Part shown: piece after piece, positions 51,088-61,953 of the stretch | Layout of the letters: each line of letters opens with the position of its first letter | Position numbering within the stretch: position 1 is the first letter of the stretch | DNA from: CAWBOY01 sp963790585 | GTDB taxonomy: Bacteria; Planctomycetota; Planctomycetia; Gemmatales; Gemmataceae | Direction of reading: 5' to 3' | Length of the DNA stretch: 64,000 bases | Assembly: GCA_963790585.1 (NCBI GenBank) | Contig: CAWBOY010000002.1 | Location: 1,240,001-1,304,000 of the forward strand | Translations under genes and position numbers: made by a program | The notes under the pieces: generated by a model | Told to the model about the DNA's origin: nothing | Databases searched by the model: none | Seen by the model: only the letters and a program-made list of their open reading frames with translations

Positions 51088-51888
51088 ATGGAGATCGAGG
51101 TTCAGCAATCGAAACCGGTCGCCGTATCCGAGCTAGGCCCGCTGGTCGCCGAATATCAGGCGAGCAGTTCCGCTTACGTTCGCGGCATCATATTCAGCAT
51201 CTTGCTTGGCCTATTCGGCTTGCTCATCGCTCTCCTCGGGTTCGCCCTGATGCGAAAAAACATCGCCAAGGGCCAGTGGGGGGAAAACTTTCGCATTTTG
51301 ATTTTCGGCGGTGTGCTCATCGTCTGGGCCATCCGACGCTGGCTAAACGCCCGCAAGCTGCTCGAGCTGCGAATCTTGGCCTTTCGCGACGGCGTCGCCC
51401 GAATGGATGGAACAATCGCCCAGACAGCCCGTTGGGACGAAGTGAACGTCGTTTGGCGTTATCAACGAACGATTACCGAACGCTATCGTCAGGGCCAGCC
51501 TCAGGCCGCGACCCAGTTCGTGCTGCAATTGGCCGACGACCGTCGCATTGAGTTCGACGACTCTATCATGCAGCACGAGGAACTTAGAAAGTACGTCGAG
51601 GCCAAGACGCTGGCCTTTCTCCTGCCGATCGCGCTCGACGCTATTCGCGGAGGGGCCAATCTCAGTTTTGGGCCGATCAGCGCAAGTTCCGAAGGCATCC
51701 ACAATAAGGACGAAGTGCTTCCTTGGGGTGATTTGAAATCGATCGAAAACAACAATGGGTCGATCAGCGTCAGGTCGCTGCTGACGACTGTCCCTTTTTG
51801 TAAGCTCAAGATCTCGGAAGTGCCGAATCCCCATTTGCTGTTTGGCCTGGTGAGCAAGCTGTCGGGGCAAGGCAATTCGGAATTGTAA
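51088..51888 (+). CDS. Membrane protein, DUF6585-like
   Basis: The 266-residue protein starts at ATG 51088 (AAGAGG upstream). Two membrane helices lie at residues 32-54 and 67-82. The soluble part reads LAFRDGVARMDGTIAQTARWDEVNVVW and further FVLQLADDRRIEFDDSI, with a later PWGDLKSIEN. This is the pattern of the planctomycete DUF6585-type proteins with PH-like domains, in my recall. Function unknown. It diverges from the DAHP synthase gene. Confidence 0.65.
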   Translation: MEIEVQQSKPVAVSELGPLVAEYQASSSAYVRGIIFSILLGLFGLLIALLGFALMRKNIAKGQWGENFRILIFGGVLIVWAIRRWLNARKLLELRILAFRDGVARMDGTIAQTARWDEVNVVWRYQRTITERYRQGQPQAATQFVLQLADDRRIEFDDSIMQHEELRKYVEAKTLAFLLPIALDAIRGGANLSFGPISASSEGIHNKDEVLPWGDLKSIENNNGSISVRSLLTTVPFCKLKISEVPNPHLLFGLVSKLSGQGNSEL

Positions 51889-52039
51889 CGCTCCTGGCTC
51901 TTGAAGACCCTTCACCCCCTCCACGTAAATTAGAAAAATCTCATTCACCCTCTTGCAACTCCCTTGCAAGAGTGTCAAACTGATGCCAGTCGCACTGGCG
52001 ACACGGGCAAGTCTCGATCCGGGGTGCATAAGGTAAAAG

Positions 52040-53534
52040 ATGCCCTCCCCAACTTCAAATGATGAATTCATGGATTTGGTGGCGCAAAAGCAAGCTCGTG
52101 GACGAGCTTCGTTTGAACGCGCATCTAGACAATCTCAAAGGTCGTAACGAGTTGCCGGCCGATCCAGCGCAGCTGGCGGAGATGCTGGTGCGCGATGGGT
52201 TGCTAACCCGTTTCCAGGCCGAGCAAATACTACTTGGCAAATGGCGAAAGTTTACGATCGGCAAATATCGAGTATTGGAACGTCTCGGCTCGGGTGGGAT
52301 GGGGAATGTTTATCTTTGTGAACATCCCTTGATGCGCCGCCGGGTGGCCGTCAAGGTGCTGCCGACCGCGCGAGCCAGCGACCCGGCCGCGTTGGAACGA
52401 TTCTATCTCGAAGCCCGCGCCGTCGCCGCTCTTGACCATCCCAACATCGTCCGGGCTCATGATGTCGATCAAGACGATCAGCTCTATTTCCTGGTGATGG
52501 AACACGTCGATGGTTCCAATCTTCAGGAGATCGTCAAGATCTCAGGCCCGCTCGACCCGATCAGGGCCGCCCACTACATGCGCCAAGCGGCCTTCGGCTT
52601 GCAACACGCCCACGAATTCGCTGGACTGGTCCACCGAGACATCAAGCCCGGCAATATCCTTGTAGATAGAAATGGGATCGTCAAAATCCTGGATATGGGC
52701 CTCGCTCGCTTTTTCGACGAAACCGAGGAAGACCTGATCGCGCGCGGTGAGGATAGCATCCTCGGCACAGCTGACTATCTCGCTCCCGAGCAAGCGATCG
52801 ACAGCAGCGACGTCGACATCCGCGCCGACATCTACAGTCTCGGCGCGACGTTCTACTTTCTGCTGACTGGCCGCACACTGTTTACCGAAGGCACCGTGTC
52901 GCAGAAGCTCATTTGGCACCAGACCCGCAAGCCCAAGGCTTTACGCTCGATCCGACCCGATCTGCCAGCGGACTTGGTGGCTGTGGTCGACCGGATGATG
53001 GCCAAGGACAAAAATCAACGCTATCAGACGCCCGCCGAGGTAGCCGAGGCGCTGACGCCGTGGACGCAGACGGCGATTGCTCCGCCCCTGGATGCCGAGA
53101 TGCCATCGCATAGTCTCGCGGCCCGGAGCGGCCAACTGGAGCAGCGCCCGTGCGCTGCCGGAATGCTCAACTCCGCCACTCCAGCCGGGGGTATGCGCCG
53201 AGTCTCCTGGCAGGTGAATGGCGTCACACCGCCATCTCAGCCTCCGCCTTCGGCGAGTATGGCACGGCAGGCACAGCCACGGCTGCGCGTCGCAAGCTTA
53301 CCGCCGCCTCTGCCCGTCAAGTCGCGCGCCGACGATGAGGAACGGCCGATCCTGGATGTTCGCGCTGTCGACACATCCGAATCGGTGGCCAAGTTGGATA
53401 CGATGCCTGAGACGAGAAAACGGAAACGAACGGAGCCGTCTTCGGGTCGCCGACGGATTATGTGGATCGTTTTACTCACAGTATCGCTCATCTCAATCTG
53501 CGCTTGCCTCATTCTTCTCCTGTCACGATCATAA
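52040..53534 (+). CDS. Ser/Thr protein kinase, PknB type (frameshifted near N-terminus)
   Basis: The open frame from 52059 gives MMNSWIWWRKSKLV, but ATG 52040 with AAGG upstream reads PSPTSNDEFMDLV, the usual planctomycete kinase N-terminus; one extra G at 52081-52082 separates it from RKSKLVDELRL. The protein, about 497 residues, has a short helical leader (LPADPAQLAEMLVRDGLLTRFQAEQILLGKW), then GSGGMG near 83, VAVKVL, HRDIKPGN near 198, and LDMG (DFG-type, near 218), APEQ and DIYSLGATFYFLLTG. A disordered Pro-rich linker (about 340-440) leads to a C-terminal membrane helix. No extracellular domain follows the helix. The kinase faces the cytoplasm. Confidence 0.93.
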
Positions 53535-53546
53535 GAGCGGCTATTA

Positions 53547-53707
53547 ACCGAGCCTGAAGCGTCAGCGAAGAGGAATCGTGTGGACGCGGCATCGTCGCGT
53601 TGTTTGACTTAGCCTATTTGATTTCCCGTCCACTTCGGGCGAACGTCAATAACGCGGCAAGATGCCGCGTCTACATAAATGCCCTTCGCTAACGCTTCAG
53701 GCTCGGT
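53547..53707. repeat. MITE-like nested inverted repeat
   Basis: ACCGAGCCTGAAGCGTCAGCGAAG (53547-53570, with one mismatch) recurs inverted at 53684-53707. Inside, GGACGCGGCATC pairs with GATGCCGCGTCT. The two-level symmetry over 161 bases, with no open frame, is like a folded non-autonomous element. It sits between the kinase and transglutaminase genes and may also act as terminator. Confidence 0.75.
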
Positions 53708-53749
53708 AATACAAATGCCTTTCGTTAAACCTTGCCCCAAGGAGGAGAT

Positions 53750-55312
53750 ATGCGTCGTTCTCTTGTGATCCTCGTCGCTGTCCTGTATCTCGTGCCAGCG
53801 TTTGTTCGAGCCGAGGACCCGGGTGTCGCCAAGGCGCCGAAGTTACTCAACGAATACTGGGACGCCCTCTATCTCGAAGGGGCGAAGACAGGCCATTATC
53901 AAACGACGGTTGAAGAGATCGAACGCGGCGGTAAGAAATTGCTCCTCACCACGGTCGATATGAACCTGACTTTGCGGCGCTACGAAGCGACAGTAAACGT
54001 GCATCTGCGAAGCACCACGGAAGAGACGCCGGAGGGAAAATTGTTGGCCGTTTCCTTCACGCAGTTCGCGGGGGACAAAGTCCTCACGGATCGGGGGACA
54101 GTGGTGGGCGACAAGCTGCTCGTACCCGGACCGGACGGAAAAACGATGGCCTACCCCTGGAACGACAAGGCCATCGGCCTGAACCTCCAAAAGAACATCT
54201 TCGCGCTCCGCAAGGTCAAGCCTGGAGACCGTTTCGACTGGATCAATTATGAGATCGCGCTGAAGCTGCCGCTCACGCTTCATGCCGTTGTCAAAGGGCC
54301 AGAAGAAGTGGACCTGCTGCGGGTAGCCACCGAAGGCAAGGATAAAGGCAAGGCAATTCGCGTGAAGACGAAGCTGCTTCGCGTCGAGGTTGAGGCCGAT
54401 GAAGTGAAGATCGAGGGACAGCCGGTGCCGCTGCCGCGCCAGGTCCTTTGGCTCGATGAAAACCTGCATGAGGTTCGTAACGAAACAGAGCAACCCGGTC
54501 TCGGAACGATTACGATCTATCGCACCACCAAGGCGGTCGCTCAGGAAAAAGGCATCGCGCCGGAACTACTGCCCGACCTCGGCTTGCAAAGCTTGATTCG
54601 TCTAAACCGCCGTATCGAGCACCCGCTTACTAGTAAGTCGGCCACCTACCGCATCACATTGAAAGGGGACAAGGACCCGTCGACGGCGTTCGCATCGGAC
54701 GACCGGCAATCACCCCAGAATGCCGCGGGAGACAGCTTTGAATTGCGTGTCAAAGCACAGCGGGGACCGACATCTGGCGGTGACAATGAAAAGATAAAAG
54801 AAGAGTATCTTAAAAGTAGCTTTTTCCTGGATAGCGACAACAAAGAACTGAAAACGCTGGCGAATAAAATCGTTGGCACGGAAGCCGAGCCTTGGAAAAA
54901 GGCGCAAAAAATCGAGCGTTGGGTGCATGAAAATATGCAGATCAATGCCGCCGTCGAGTTCATTCCGGCCAGCCAGATTGCCATGGATCGCAAGGGCGAT
55001 TGTCGCCAGCATGGCATGTTGACCGCGGCTCTATGCCGAGCGGTTGGTATTCCCGCCCGAACCGCGCTTGGTCTGATTGCCGTCGAAGGATTGCGTGGTC
55101 AACCAATCTTGGGTTTCCATCTTTGGACTGAGGTTGCCATCGGCGGCAAATGGTACGGGCTCGACGCCACGCTCGGACAGGGCAGAATTGGCGTCGGCCA
55201 TATTAAGGTCCTCGACAGCGGTTGGGCCAACACACAGACGCTTGGGCCCCTGGTGCCGCTCAACCGCATTATGAGCAAATTGAAGGTTGAGGTGATTGCG
55301 GTCGAAGAGTGA
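53750..55312 (+). CDS. Secreted transglutaminase-like protein
   Basis: ATG 53750 is chosen for the AAGGAGGAG site directly before it. Signal peptide (residues 1-20, SLVILVAVLYLVPAFVRA) then a beta-rich region of about 350 residues and a transglutaminase/papain-fold domain near the C-terminus. Catalytic residues appear as Cys418 (KGDCRQHGMLTAALCRAVGIPAR), His457 (GFHLWTEV) and Asp472 (YGLDAT). It likely acts as an exported cysteine peptidase or transamidase; substrate unknown. Its family is widespread in Planctomycetes, and the N-terminal part resembles a domain often found before the core in these proteins. Confidence 0.88.
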   Translation: MRRSLVILVAVLYLVPAFVRAEDPGVAKAPKLLNEYWDALYLEGAKTGHYQTTVEEIERGGKKLLLTTVDMNLTLRRYEATVNVHLRSTTEETPEGKLLAVSFTQFAGDKVLTDRGTVVGDKLLVPGPDGKTMAYPWNDKAIGLNLQKNIFALRKVKPGDRFDWINYEIALKLPLTLHAVVKGPEEVDLLRVATEGKDKGKAIRVKTKLLRVEVEADEVKIEGQPVPLPRQVLWLDENLHEVRNETEQPGLGTITIYRTTKAVAQEKGIAPELLPDLGLQSLIRLNRRIEHPLTSKSATYRITLKGDKDPSTAFASDDRQSPQNAAGDSFELRVKAQRGPTSGGDNEKIKEEYLKSSFFLDSDNKELKTLANKIVGTEAEPWKKAQKIERWVHENMQINAAVEFIPASQIAMDRKGDCRQHGMLTAALCRAVGIPARTALGLIAVEGLRGQPILGFHLWTEVAIGGKWYGLDATLGQGRIGVGHIKVLDSGWANTQTLGPLVPLNRIMSKLKVEVIAVEE

Positions 55313-55337
55313 AGCGTGACCCTAAATAGCCGGGCAC

Positions 55338-56699
55338 CTAATCGATTCCCAAATGAATCAACCCATGGCCGATCTCGTTTCGTGCCCCGCTCACTTCGCG
55401 CGTGGCACGAAAAAGAGCCTGTTTCACTTGCTCTGCCGTCCAATCCGCATGTTTCGACCAGATCAACGCCGCCAATCCCGCGGCTTGAGGCGAAGCGGCT
55501 GAAGTACCCGAAAACGACCGATCGCGCCATGTGCTCGAGAACGGCACCTTCGCGACAAGGTCGGGCTTCCCCGCGTCCGCTCCGCGGGAACTGTAAGCCA
55601 TCCTCATGCCATCACGGCCGACCGCGCCGACGGCGATGACTTCATTTCCATCGGCCGGAAACGGCACACTGCCCTCTTCGCGCCCGTGATCGAGCGTGCC
55701 GCCGAGAACGACCAGATGAAATTCATCGGCGGGGCCTTCCAGCAAGCGAACCTGCGCGGCATAGACATGACCGCTCTCCGGCATGAAATGGATCGCGGCT
55801 GAGCGGAAACCTTGGGTTTCCTTGAATCTGGCCACGTCAATCCGTCGCTCGCTCGTCTCATCGAGTACTGTCAGCTCGTAGCCGGCAGCTCCGGAGCCAT
55901 ACATTTCGACCGACACCCGTTCGCCGCCCCAGGGTCTGACGCTGTTACGAGTCACCCCATCGGACCAGTCATGTAACCGATCTCCATTGTCCTTGAACAC
56001 GCCCTGCCAATGCCTTTGAGCGGTGTTGCCGGCGCTGGCGAAGCATAAGAGATCGTCGCGATTGCGGCCGTCGCCAAGGGTTTCCTTGAGTAGGCAATGA
56101 TTGTCGCCGTGGCCCGCGCCATCGCTCCAACTCGGCATAATGACGGAACAGGAAATGATCCGTGCGCCCTGCTGACGCGCCCAGCGGACTGCCGCCAAGA
56201 ATGTCTCGGGACGATCGGTTTCCCAGTTGGCGAACAGCAGCTCCGCGTCGGGAGCGATGGAGTGTACGACTTCGGAACAAAGAATGCCGTGTTGACTATC
56301 GCGTGCTTCGAGGTTGCCGTCGGCTCGGAAGGAGTGCGTGGTTACTTTTGCAGGTAAGACTTTGCCGAGGAAATCGCGATAGCCTCGGAAACCCGTGTCG
56401 AGGATGGCCACCTTCACGCCACGGCCCAGGTGCCCCGCGGCATGCCAGGCCGACACGCCCAATTCATCGAAAAGGGCGGTTCGCTGTGCAAGCGACGAGC
56501 GTTCGAGATTCGTCTGGGTGTCAGCCGGCGCGGCCGAGGCGGAGCGAACCAAGCCGAAGGAGGGGAAACTACTAGAAACGCCGCCGTGACGGCCGCCACC
56601 AGGCAAACTTTGAACAAACGCCCAGCTCGAGCAGGCGACCCCAAGCAGCAAGATCCAGATGGACACCTTACGAGAGGTGGGTCGCGTGGCGGTCGACAT
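55338..56699 (-). CDS. Subtilisin-like serine peptidase (S8 family), secreted
   Basis: The 453-residue protein has an N-terminal membrane helix/signal (residues 12-31, VSIWILLLGVACSSWAFVQ). The catalytic triad is Asp101 (AILDTGF), His137 (DSQHGILCSE) and Ser400 (FSGTSAASPQ), with the oxyanion Asn in FASAGNTAQ. ATG 56699 is used. No prodomain is recognisable; the segment before the catalytic domain is Gly/Ser-rich. It is convergent with the transglutaminase gene, and 770 gene-free bases follow upstream. It probably degrades protein outside the cytoplasm. Confidence 0.93.
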   Translation of the reverse strand: MSTATRPTSRKVSIWILLLGVACSSWAFVQSLPGGGRHGGVSSSFPSFGLVRSASAAPADTQTNLERSSLAQRTALFDELGVSAWHAAGHLGRGVKVAILDTGFRGYRDFLGKVLPAKVTTHSFRADGNLEARDSQHGILCSEVVHSIAPDAELLFANWETDRPETFLAAVRWARQQGARIISCSVIMPSWSDGAGHGDNHCLLKETLGDGRNRDDLLCFASAGNTAQRHWQGVFKDNGDRLHDWSDGVTRNSVRPWGGERVSVEMYGSGAAGYELTVLDETSERRIDVARFKETQGFRSAAIHFMPESGHVYAAQVRLLEGPADEFHLVVLGGTLDHGREEGSVPFPADGNEVIAVGAVGRDGMRMAYSSRGADAGKPDLVAKVPFSSTWRDRSFSGTSAASPQAAGLAALIWSKHADWTAEQVKQALFRATREVSGARNEIGHGLIHLGID

Positions 56700-57468
56700 G
56701 GTGCGTTAACCTCGTCGAGGTAGTTAGTCAGAGCGGGCGTTCCCTTGGTAGGCAGTAGTAGTTTAGTCGTCAGGCCGGGCGCCAAACGCCAGCTGGGAAC
56801 GCGTTTCCGTGGATCAAAGTCCGCATCGTGGCAAGCTTTGATGGTGAGAAAGATGGCGACCGATCGAGTGATTGAAACGATTGTGGAGTTTGTAATGTCT
56901 CGAATTGTCGACCCGCTTCAAGCGAGGCCAACGCGCCAAGTTTACGGCAGCGACTCTCAAGTTCGGTGAGTTCTTTCCATTGTTGCGTTTACCCGCCGGC
57001 CCCAGGCGCAAGCGGCGGGTCCAGCGGCTCCGAACCCCATAAGCAGCAAGTTAACGCTTATCCCCTCGCGTTTCGCGCAAGGCGCGCAACGAATCCGCCA
57101 CAGCCACTTGTCTCTTGGTCGCTTCGTGAGAACGCAACGTGATGTTATTAGACCACTTAGGCAATTTTTTCGTCTGTTAACCATGCCGTTCCTTGGCCAA
57201 GGAATTCGTTCAGGGGTTGTGTCAACAGGCGCAACGAATTTTTCGACCTGGTCTACGCAGGTGTTGTCGTGAGTCGTGCGAGGCGAGGTTGGCGAACCCG
57301 TCGCTTGCCCTCCGGGCTGGTAAGCGTGCGACCGCCTGGGGCTTGAAATAGCTACGAACACGTTCGTACAGTAACGAGAGCGCTCCTCCGTCGGACGCTC
57401 TCGCTAGGGGACTTGCCTCTGGACGGAGAGCGCCAGCGGATGGGCGTTTGCTTTTTCGAGGCGCGATT
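56700..57468. other. Intergenic stretch, one hairpin, no gene recognised
   Basis: About 770 bases. A hairpin (CGAGAGCG 57375-57382 with CGCTCTCG 57396-57403) with an inner TCC/GGA pair lies about 65 bases before the gene at 57469 and could be a leader structure or a repeat. No open frame here has convincing composition. Confidence 0.5.
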
Positions 57469-58434
57469 ATGTCTTCTCAACTCCAGGCCCGTCGGCAGTT
57501 ACTTCGCGATCTTTATGGTTTCGATTTTCCAGAGGACTTGTTTCGGTTTTGGGCGTTCGCCAACAAATTGCGCCCGTTAGAGCCTCTTAACGCTTTGCTC
57601 GAACCACTCGGGATTCAACTCGTCGGCCCGTTTGATGTGCTCGCCGGCCGATGCGATCTCCATAGGCCGCGCTTGAGCATGTTGCTGCACTGGCGCTATC
57701 ACGAGGATCCGCCGGAGTTTTTCACAGTCCTGGCCGGCGAAGAAGAAGGCCTGCACTGGGGCTATTATTTGGACGATCCACTCACCAGCCCGCCGAGCGT
57801 CGCCTCCTACTTCGCACGGGAGGAGTTTGACCTATCGTCGGACGGCGACAGCCTGTTTGAAGCAGTTCGGCTCCATTTGGAATATATCTATCTCGATGGC
57901 GAAGAATTGATCGCGGAAGACCCGGAACGGGCGACCGAATACCGCGACGAAATGCGGACCCTTGACCGACTACGTGACGCATTGATGGTCTACGAGACGT
58001 CGGAACGGCCGGAGCAGGGGAACGCCTATGTCGAGCGCTACGATAATTTCGGCGAGCGCGCGACGCATATCGTCGCCATGACCGCGGAGAACATGGGTAT
58101 CGTCGTCCCGCCCGAGAAGCATCGGCGCGTTCGCTTGGCCGGCACGCGCTATTGGCCTTATTTGAAAAACAACGAGAATCCGATTCGCGCGGTCGAGGCG
58201 GCGCGCAGGGCCCTGGAAGACGGCTTTCCAGGGACGGCCCTGAAAGTGGGCAAGGACCTCTGGGCCATCGGCGGCCGACAACGCACGGATTACGCTTACG
58301 AATTGCTCGACGGCGCCTATGCCGCTCTCGACCGAGAGTTTCTCCGTCACGTTTTACAAACGCACCGTGAGAATCGGGAGTTGCCGACCATCGATTTGTT
58401 TGAATATGAGAAGGACAAAAACGGGCACATTTGA
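57469..58434 (+). CDS. HPF1-like ADP-ribosylation family protein
   Basis: ATG 57469 has GAGG 8 bases upstream. The 321-residue protein reads QLLRDLYGFDFPEDLFRFWAFANKL, LNALLEPLGIQLVGPFDVLAG and HWRYHEDPPEFFTVL, LHWGYYLDDP; I recall this pattern from DUF2228/HPF1 (histone PARylation factor) relatives that NCBI labels ADP-ribosylation family. In eukaryotes HPF1 completes the active site of PARP to modify Ser. A bacterial role is unclear, and no PARP or macrodomain gene is in the window. The C-terminal part (PIRAVEAARRALEDGFPGTALKVGKDLW) is helical and extends beyond the HPF1-like core. It is followed closely by a convergent nuclease gene. Confidence 0.75.
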   Translation: MSSQLQARRQLLRDLYGFDFPEDLFRFWAFANKLRPLEPLNALLEPLGIQLVGPFDVLAGRCDLHRPRLSMLLHWRYHEDPPEFFTVLAGEEEGLHWGYYLDDPLTSPPSVASYFAREEFDLSSDGDSLFEAVRLHLEYIYLDGEELIAEDPERATEYRDEMRTLDRLRDALMVYETSERPEQGNAYVERYDNFGERATHIVAMTAENMGIVVPPEKHRRVRLAGTRYWPYLKNNENPIRAVEAARRALEDGFPGTALKVGKDLWAIGGRQRTDYAYELLDGAYAALDREFLRHVLQTHRENRELPTIDLFEYEKDKNGHI

Positions 58435-58443
58435 AAACTCTGA

Positions 58444-59460
58444 CTACACGCTTCGCCCCTTGAAAAGCTGCCGATTCAACCCAGGCTCGCGGTCGGTAAA
58501 AGGTCCGTCGGCTTTATCACGGCTCAGGCAGCGCGCGTACATCTCCAGCTTGGCGTCGAGATCGTCGGCGTGATGAACAATCAAGCATTCCGGCACCAGC
58601 GGCAGGCGCGGCGAACCCCACTCGGGTAAGGCCAAATGCGTGAGCAGAATGTGCTCCAAAATCTGTATAAGCTCCGGATTCACGTCTCCCTGCGCTCGCG
58701 CTGCCTCGCGCACCAAATCGCGGCCCAGAATGAGATGACCGGACAACCGGCCCGCAACCGTGACGCTCGGCGCGATCGCTTCGTCTCCGAATTCCATGAC
58801 CCGACCGATGTCATGAAGAATCGCGGCTGCCACGATTAGATAGATATTCAGCGGCGGATGAAGTTCCGTGTAATAGGTCGAATAACGCTTCGCCAATTCC
58901 AGGCACGAGCGCGTGACGTTGAGGGTGTGTTCGATCAGCCCACCCGCGAAGGGATAAAATCGGTCGCGGGTCGCGGGCAAACGCTGCAACGGCTCAGCGT
59001 GGGTGTCGAGGAGACTTGTCACCAACCGCCGCAACGGTTCGTCGCCGATCTGTTCAGTGGCTATTTGCTTCAGCTCGGCGAACATTACCGCTGGATCGAG
59101 GCGCGAGCTTTCGACGAGCTGGGCCGGATCAAACCCGGTCGCGCGGTCCGCATCTTGGACTTCGCGTATATTCTCAATCTCAATGAGCTGCGGCCCATAG
59201 CGCTCGTGCTCACCGTAGCTGCCGCGTATCTTGTAGAACTGGCCGGGTTGCCAATCGCTTTCGCAGACGCCAAACCATGGTCCATCGTTCCAGACCATGA
59301 AGGACACGGATCGGGCCTTGTCGCGAAAGCGACAAGAAAAATAAGCTTTTCCTTCGCGCGTTTTGCCGCGGGTCTTGTCGGTCAGCAGGGCGAAGAAATC
59401 AGCGTGTTGACCGGGGATCAGCTCGGATAGCGGGACCAGCGATGGCTTCGAGCGCGCCAT
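58444..59460 (-). CDS. HD-domain exonuclease, YhaM/OB-fold type
   Basis: The 338-residue protein has an N-terminal OB-fold (residues about 15-105, LLTDKTRGKTREGKAYFSCRFRDKARSVSF in parts) and a C-terminal HD domain: GLIEHTLNV, AAAILHDIGRV and GHLILGRDLV. The order matches B. subtilis YhaM, a 3'-to-5' exoribonuclease, so RNA or short-oligonucleotide degradation is likely. ATG 59460 is used; a GTG at 59469 is possible. The 3' end lies nine bases from the stop of the HPF1-like gene. Upstream (minus direction) is the palindrome at 59514. Confidence 0.87.
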   Translation of the reverse strand: MARSKPSLVPLSELIPGQHADFFALLTDKTRGKTREGKAYFSCRFRDKARSVSFMVWNDGPWFGVCESDWQPGQFYKIRGSYGEHERYGPQLIEIENIREVQDADRATGFDPAQLVESSRLDPAVMFAELKQIATEQIGDEPLRRLVTSLLDTHAEPLQRLPATRDRFYPFAGGLIEHTLNVTRSCLELAKRYSTYYTELHPPLNIYLIVAAAILHDIGRVMEFGDEAIAPSVTVAGRLSGHLILGRDLVREAARAQGDVNPELIQILEHILLTHLALPEWGSPRLPLVPECLIVHHADDLDAKLEMYARCLSRDKADGPFTDREPGLNRQLFKGRSV

Positions 59461-59513
59461 GATATGCACGACCCTGTGTGTAGGTCTCTCTCATGGCTCT
59501 TTATATAGCCCGC

Positions 59514-59575
59514 GGCTTGCCGGGGGCAAATTACCCTGAATTTGGATTGTTAGTCTAATTCACCCCCGGCAAGCC
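59514..59575. repeat. Inverted repeat, 13-bp perfect stem
   Basis: GGCTTGCCGGGGG (59514-59526) and CCCCCGGCAAGCC (59563-59575) are exactly complementary; outer GCTC/GAGC and TTTATA-type sequence extends the symmetry imperfectly. It sits between divergently placed genes, so it is not a simple terminator of either and may be a dispersed palindrome. Confidence 0.65.
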
Positions 59576-59806
59576 GGGAGCTTTATAAAGCTGGTTGCCC
59601 TGCCATTACGACAGCCCTCCTACGCTCGCTGTGCATTCTTGGCAGGGCAAACAAGGAATCGAAAAGCGATCGCTCGCCATAACTTCGTATTTTATAAACG
59701 CTTTCGATCGACCAACCACCTGGGCATGAGACTTGCAGAGTCGCCCTACCAACAACGTGAACGTGGGCCTACCGGCTCAGACAACTACGACGACTGGGAG
59801 AACCGC

Positions 59807-60097
59807 ATGAATTTGAAACCTCTTCACGACCGCATCGTGATCAAGCGTTTCGACGCCGAAGACAAGTCAACGGGCGGCATTCTGCTGCCGGATAGCGCAA
59901 GGAACAAACCGCAAAAGGGCAAAGTGTTAGCCGTCGGCCCAGGCCGCGTCCTCAAGGACGGCACCACGCGCCCGCTCCAGGTCAAAATCGGCGATACCGT
60001 CCTCTTCACCAATTGGGCTGGCGATGAATTCAAGCAGAGTGCAGGCAATGACGTATTGCTGATGCGCGAAGAAGATGTGTTGGCCGTCCTCGAGTAA
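59807..60097 (+). CDS. groES: Co-chaperonin GroES
   Basis: This 96-residue protein is the lid of the GroEL chamber. ATG 59807 follows GGGAG; upstream in-frame sequence is not GroES. It reads LKPLHDRIVIKRFDAEDKSTGGILLPDSARNKPQKGKVLAVGPG, in parts, with the mobile loop around residues 17-34, and ends DVLLMREEDVLAVLE. It is in the classical operon with groEL, 59 bases before it. I see no TTAGCACTC-N9-GAGTGCTAA (CIRCE) element in the 150 bases before the start. Confidence 0.97.
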   Translation: MNLKPLHDRIVIKRFDAEDKSTGGILLPDSARNKPQKGKVLAVGPGRVLKDGTTRPLQVKIGDTVLFTNWAGDEFKQSAGNDVLLMREEDVLAVLE

Positions 60098-60156
60098 ATC
60101 AACCGATCGCAGCAGATCCGTACACGATATTTTTCTATCAGGGGAGATTTTTTGAT

Positions 60157-61785
<1,629 letters not shown>

Positions 61786-61815
61786 GAAGTAACGCCAAGA
61801 TTGGCATCGTAGTTC

Positions 61816-61864
61816 GTCGCTTTTCGCTCCGCGAAATGCCGCTTTAATCGGAGCGAAAGGCGAC
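61816..61864 (+). terminator. Hairpin downstream of groEL
   Basis: GTCGCTTTTCGCTCCG pairs at 15 of 16 positions with CGGAGCGAAAGGCGAC around a 17-base loop. It follows the groEL stop by 31 bases. The first of two stem-loops here. Confidence 0.6.
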
Positions 61865-61874
61865 AATCAAAATA

Positions 61875-61925
61875 CCCAGTGCCGCGCGGTTGTCGTGACC
61901 GCGAGGCGCTGGGTTTTGTCGTTTT
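61875..61925 (+). terminator. Strong rho-independent terminator after groESL
   Basis: CCCAGTGCCGCGCGGT and ACCGCGAGGCGCTGGG form a stem of about 15 bp (one G-T wobble, one mismatch) with a TGTCGTG loop, followed by TTTTGTCGTTTT. It lies between groEL and the convergent surface gene and fits the plus strand best. Confidence 0.8.
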
Positions 61926-61953
61926 GCTCACCGAATGACGCGGGACACGACCC

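Noticed and set aside
56957..57361. 134-residue minus-strand frame
   Set aside because: No start signal, irregular amino-acid composition rich in Cys/Trp/Arg as in noncoding GC-rich DNA.
59600..59806. CIRCE element before groES
   Set aside because: No TTAGCACTC/GAGTGCTAA pair, even with two mismatches, was found by eye.
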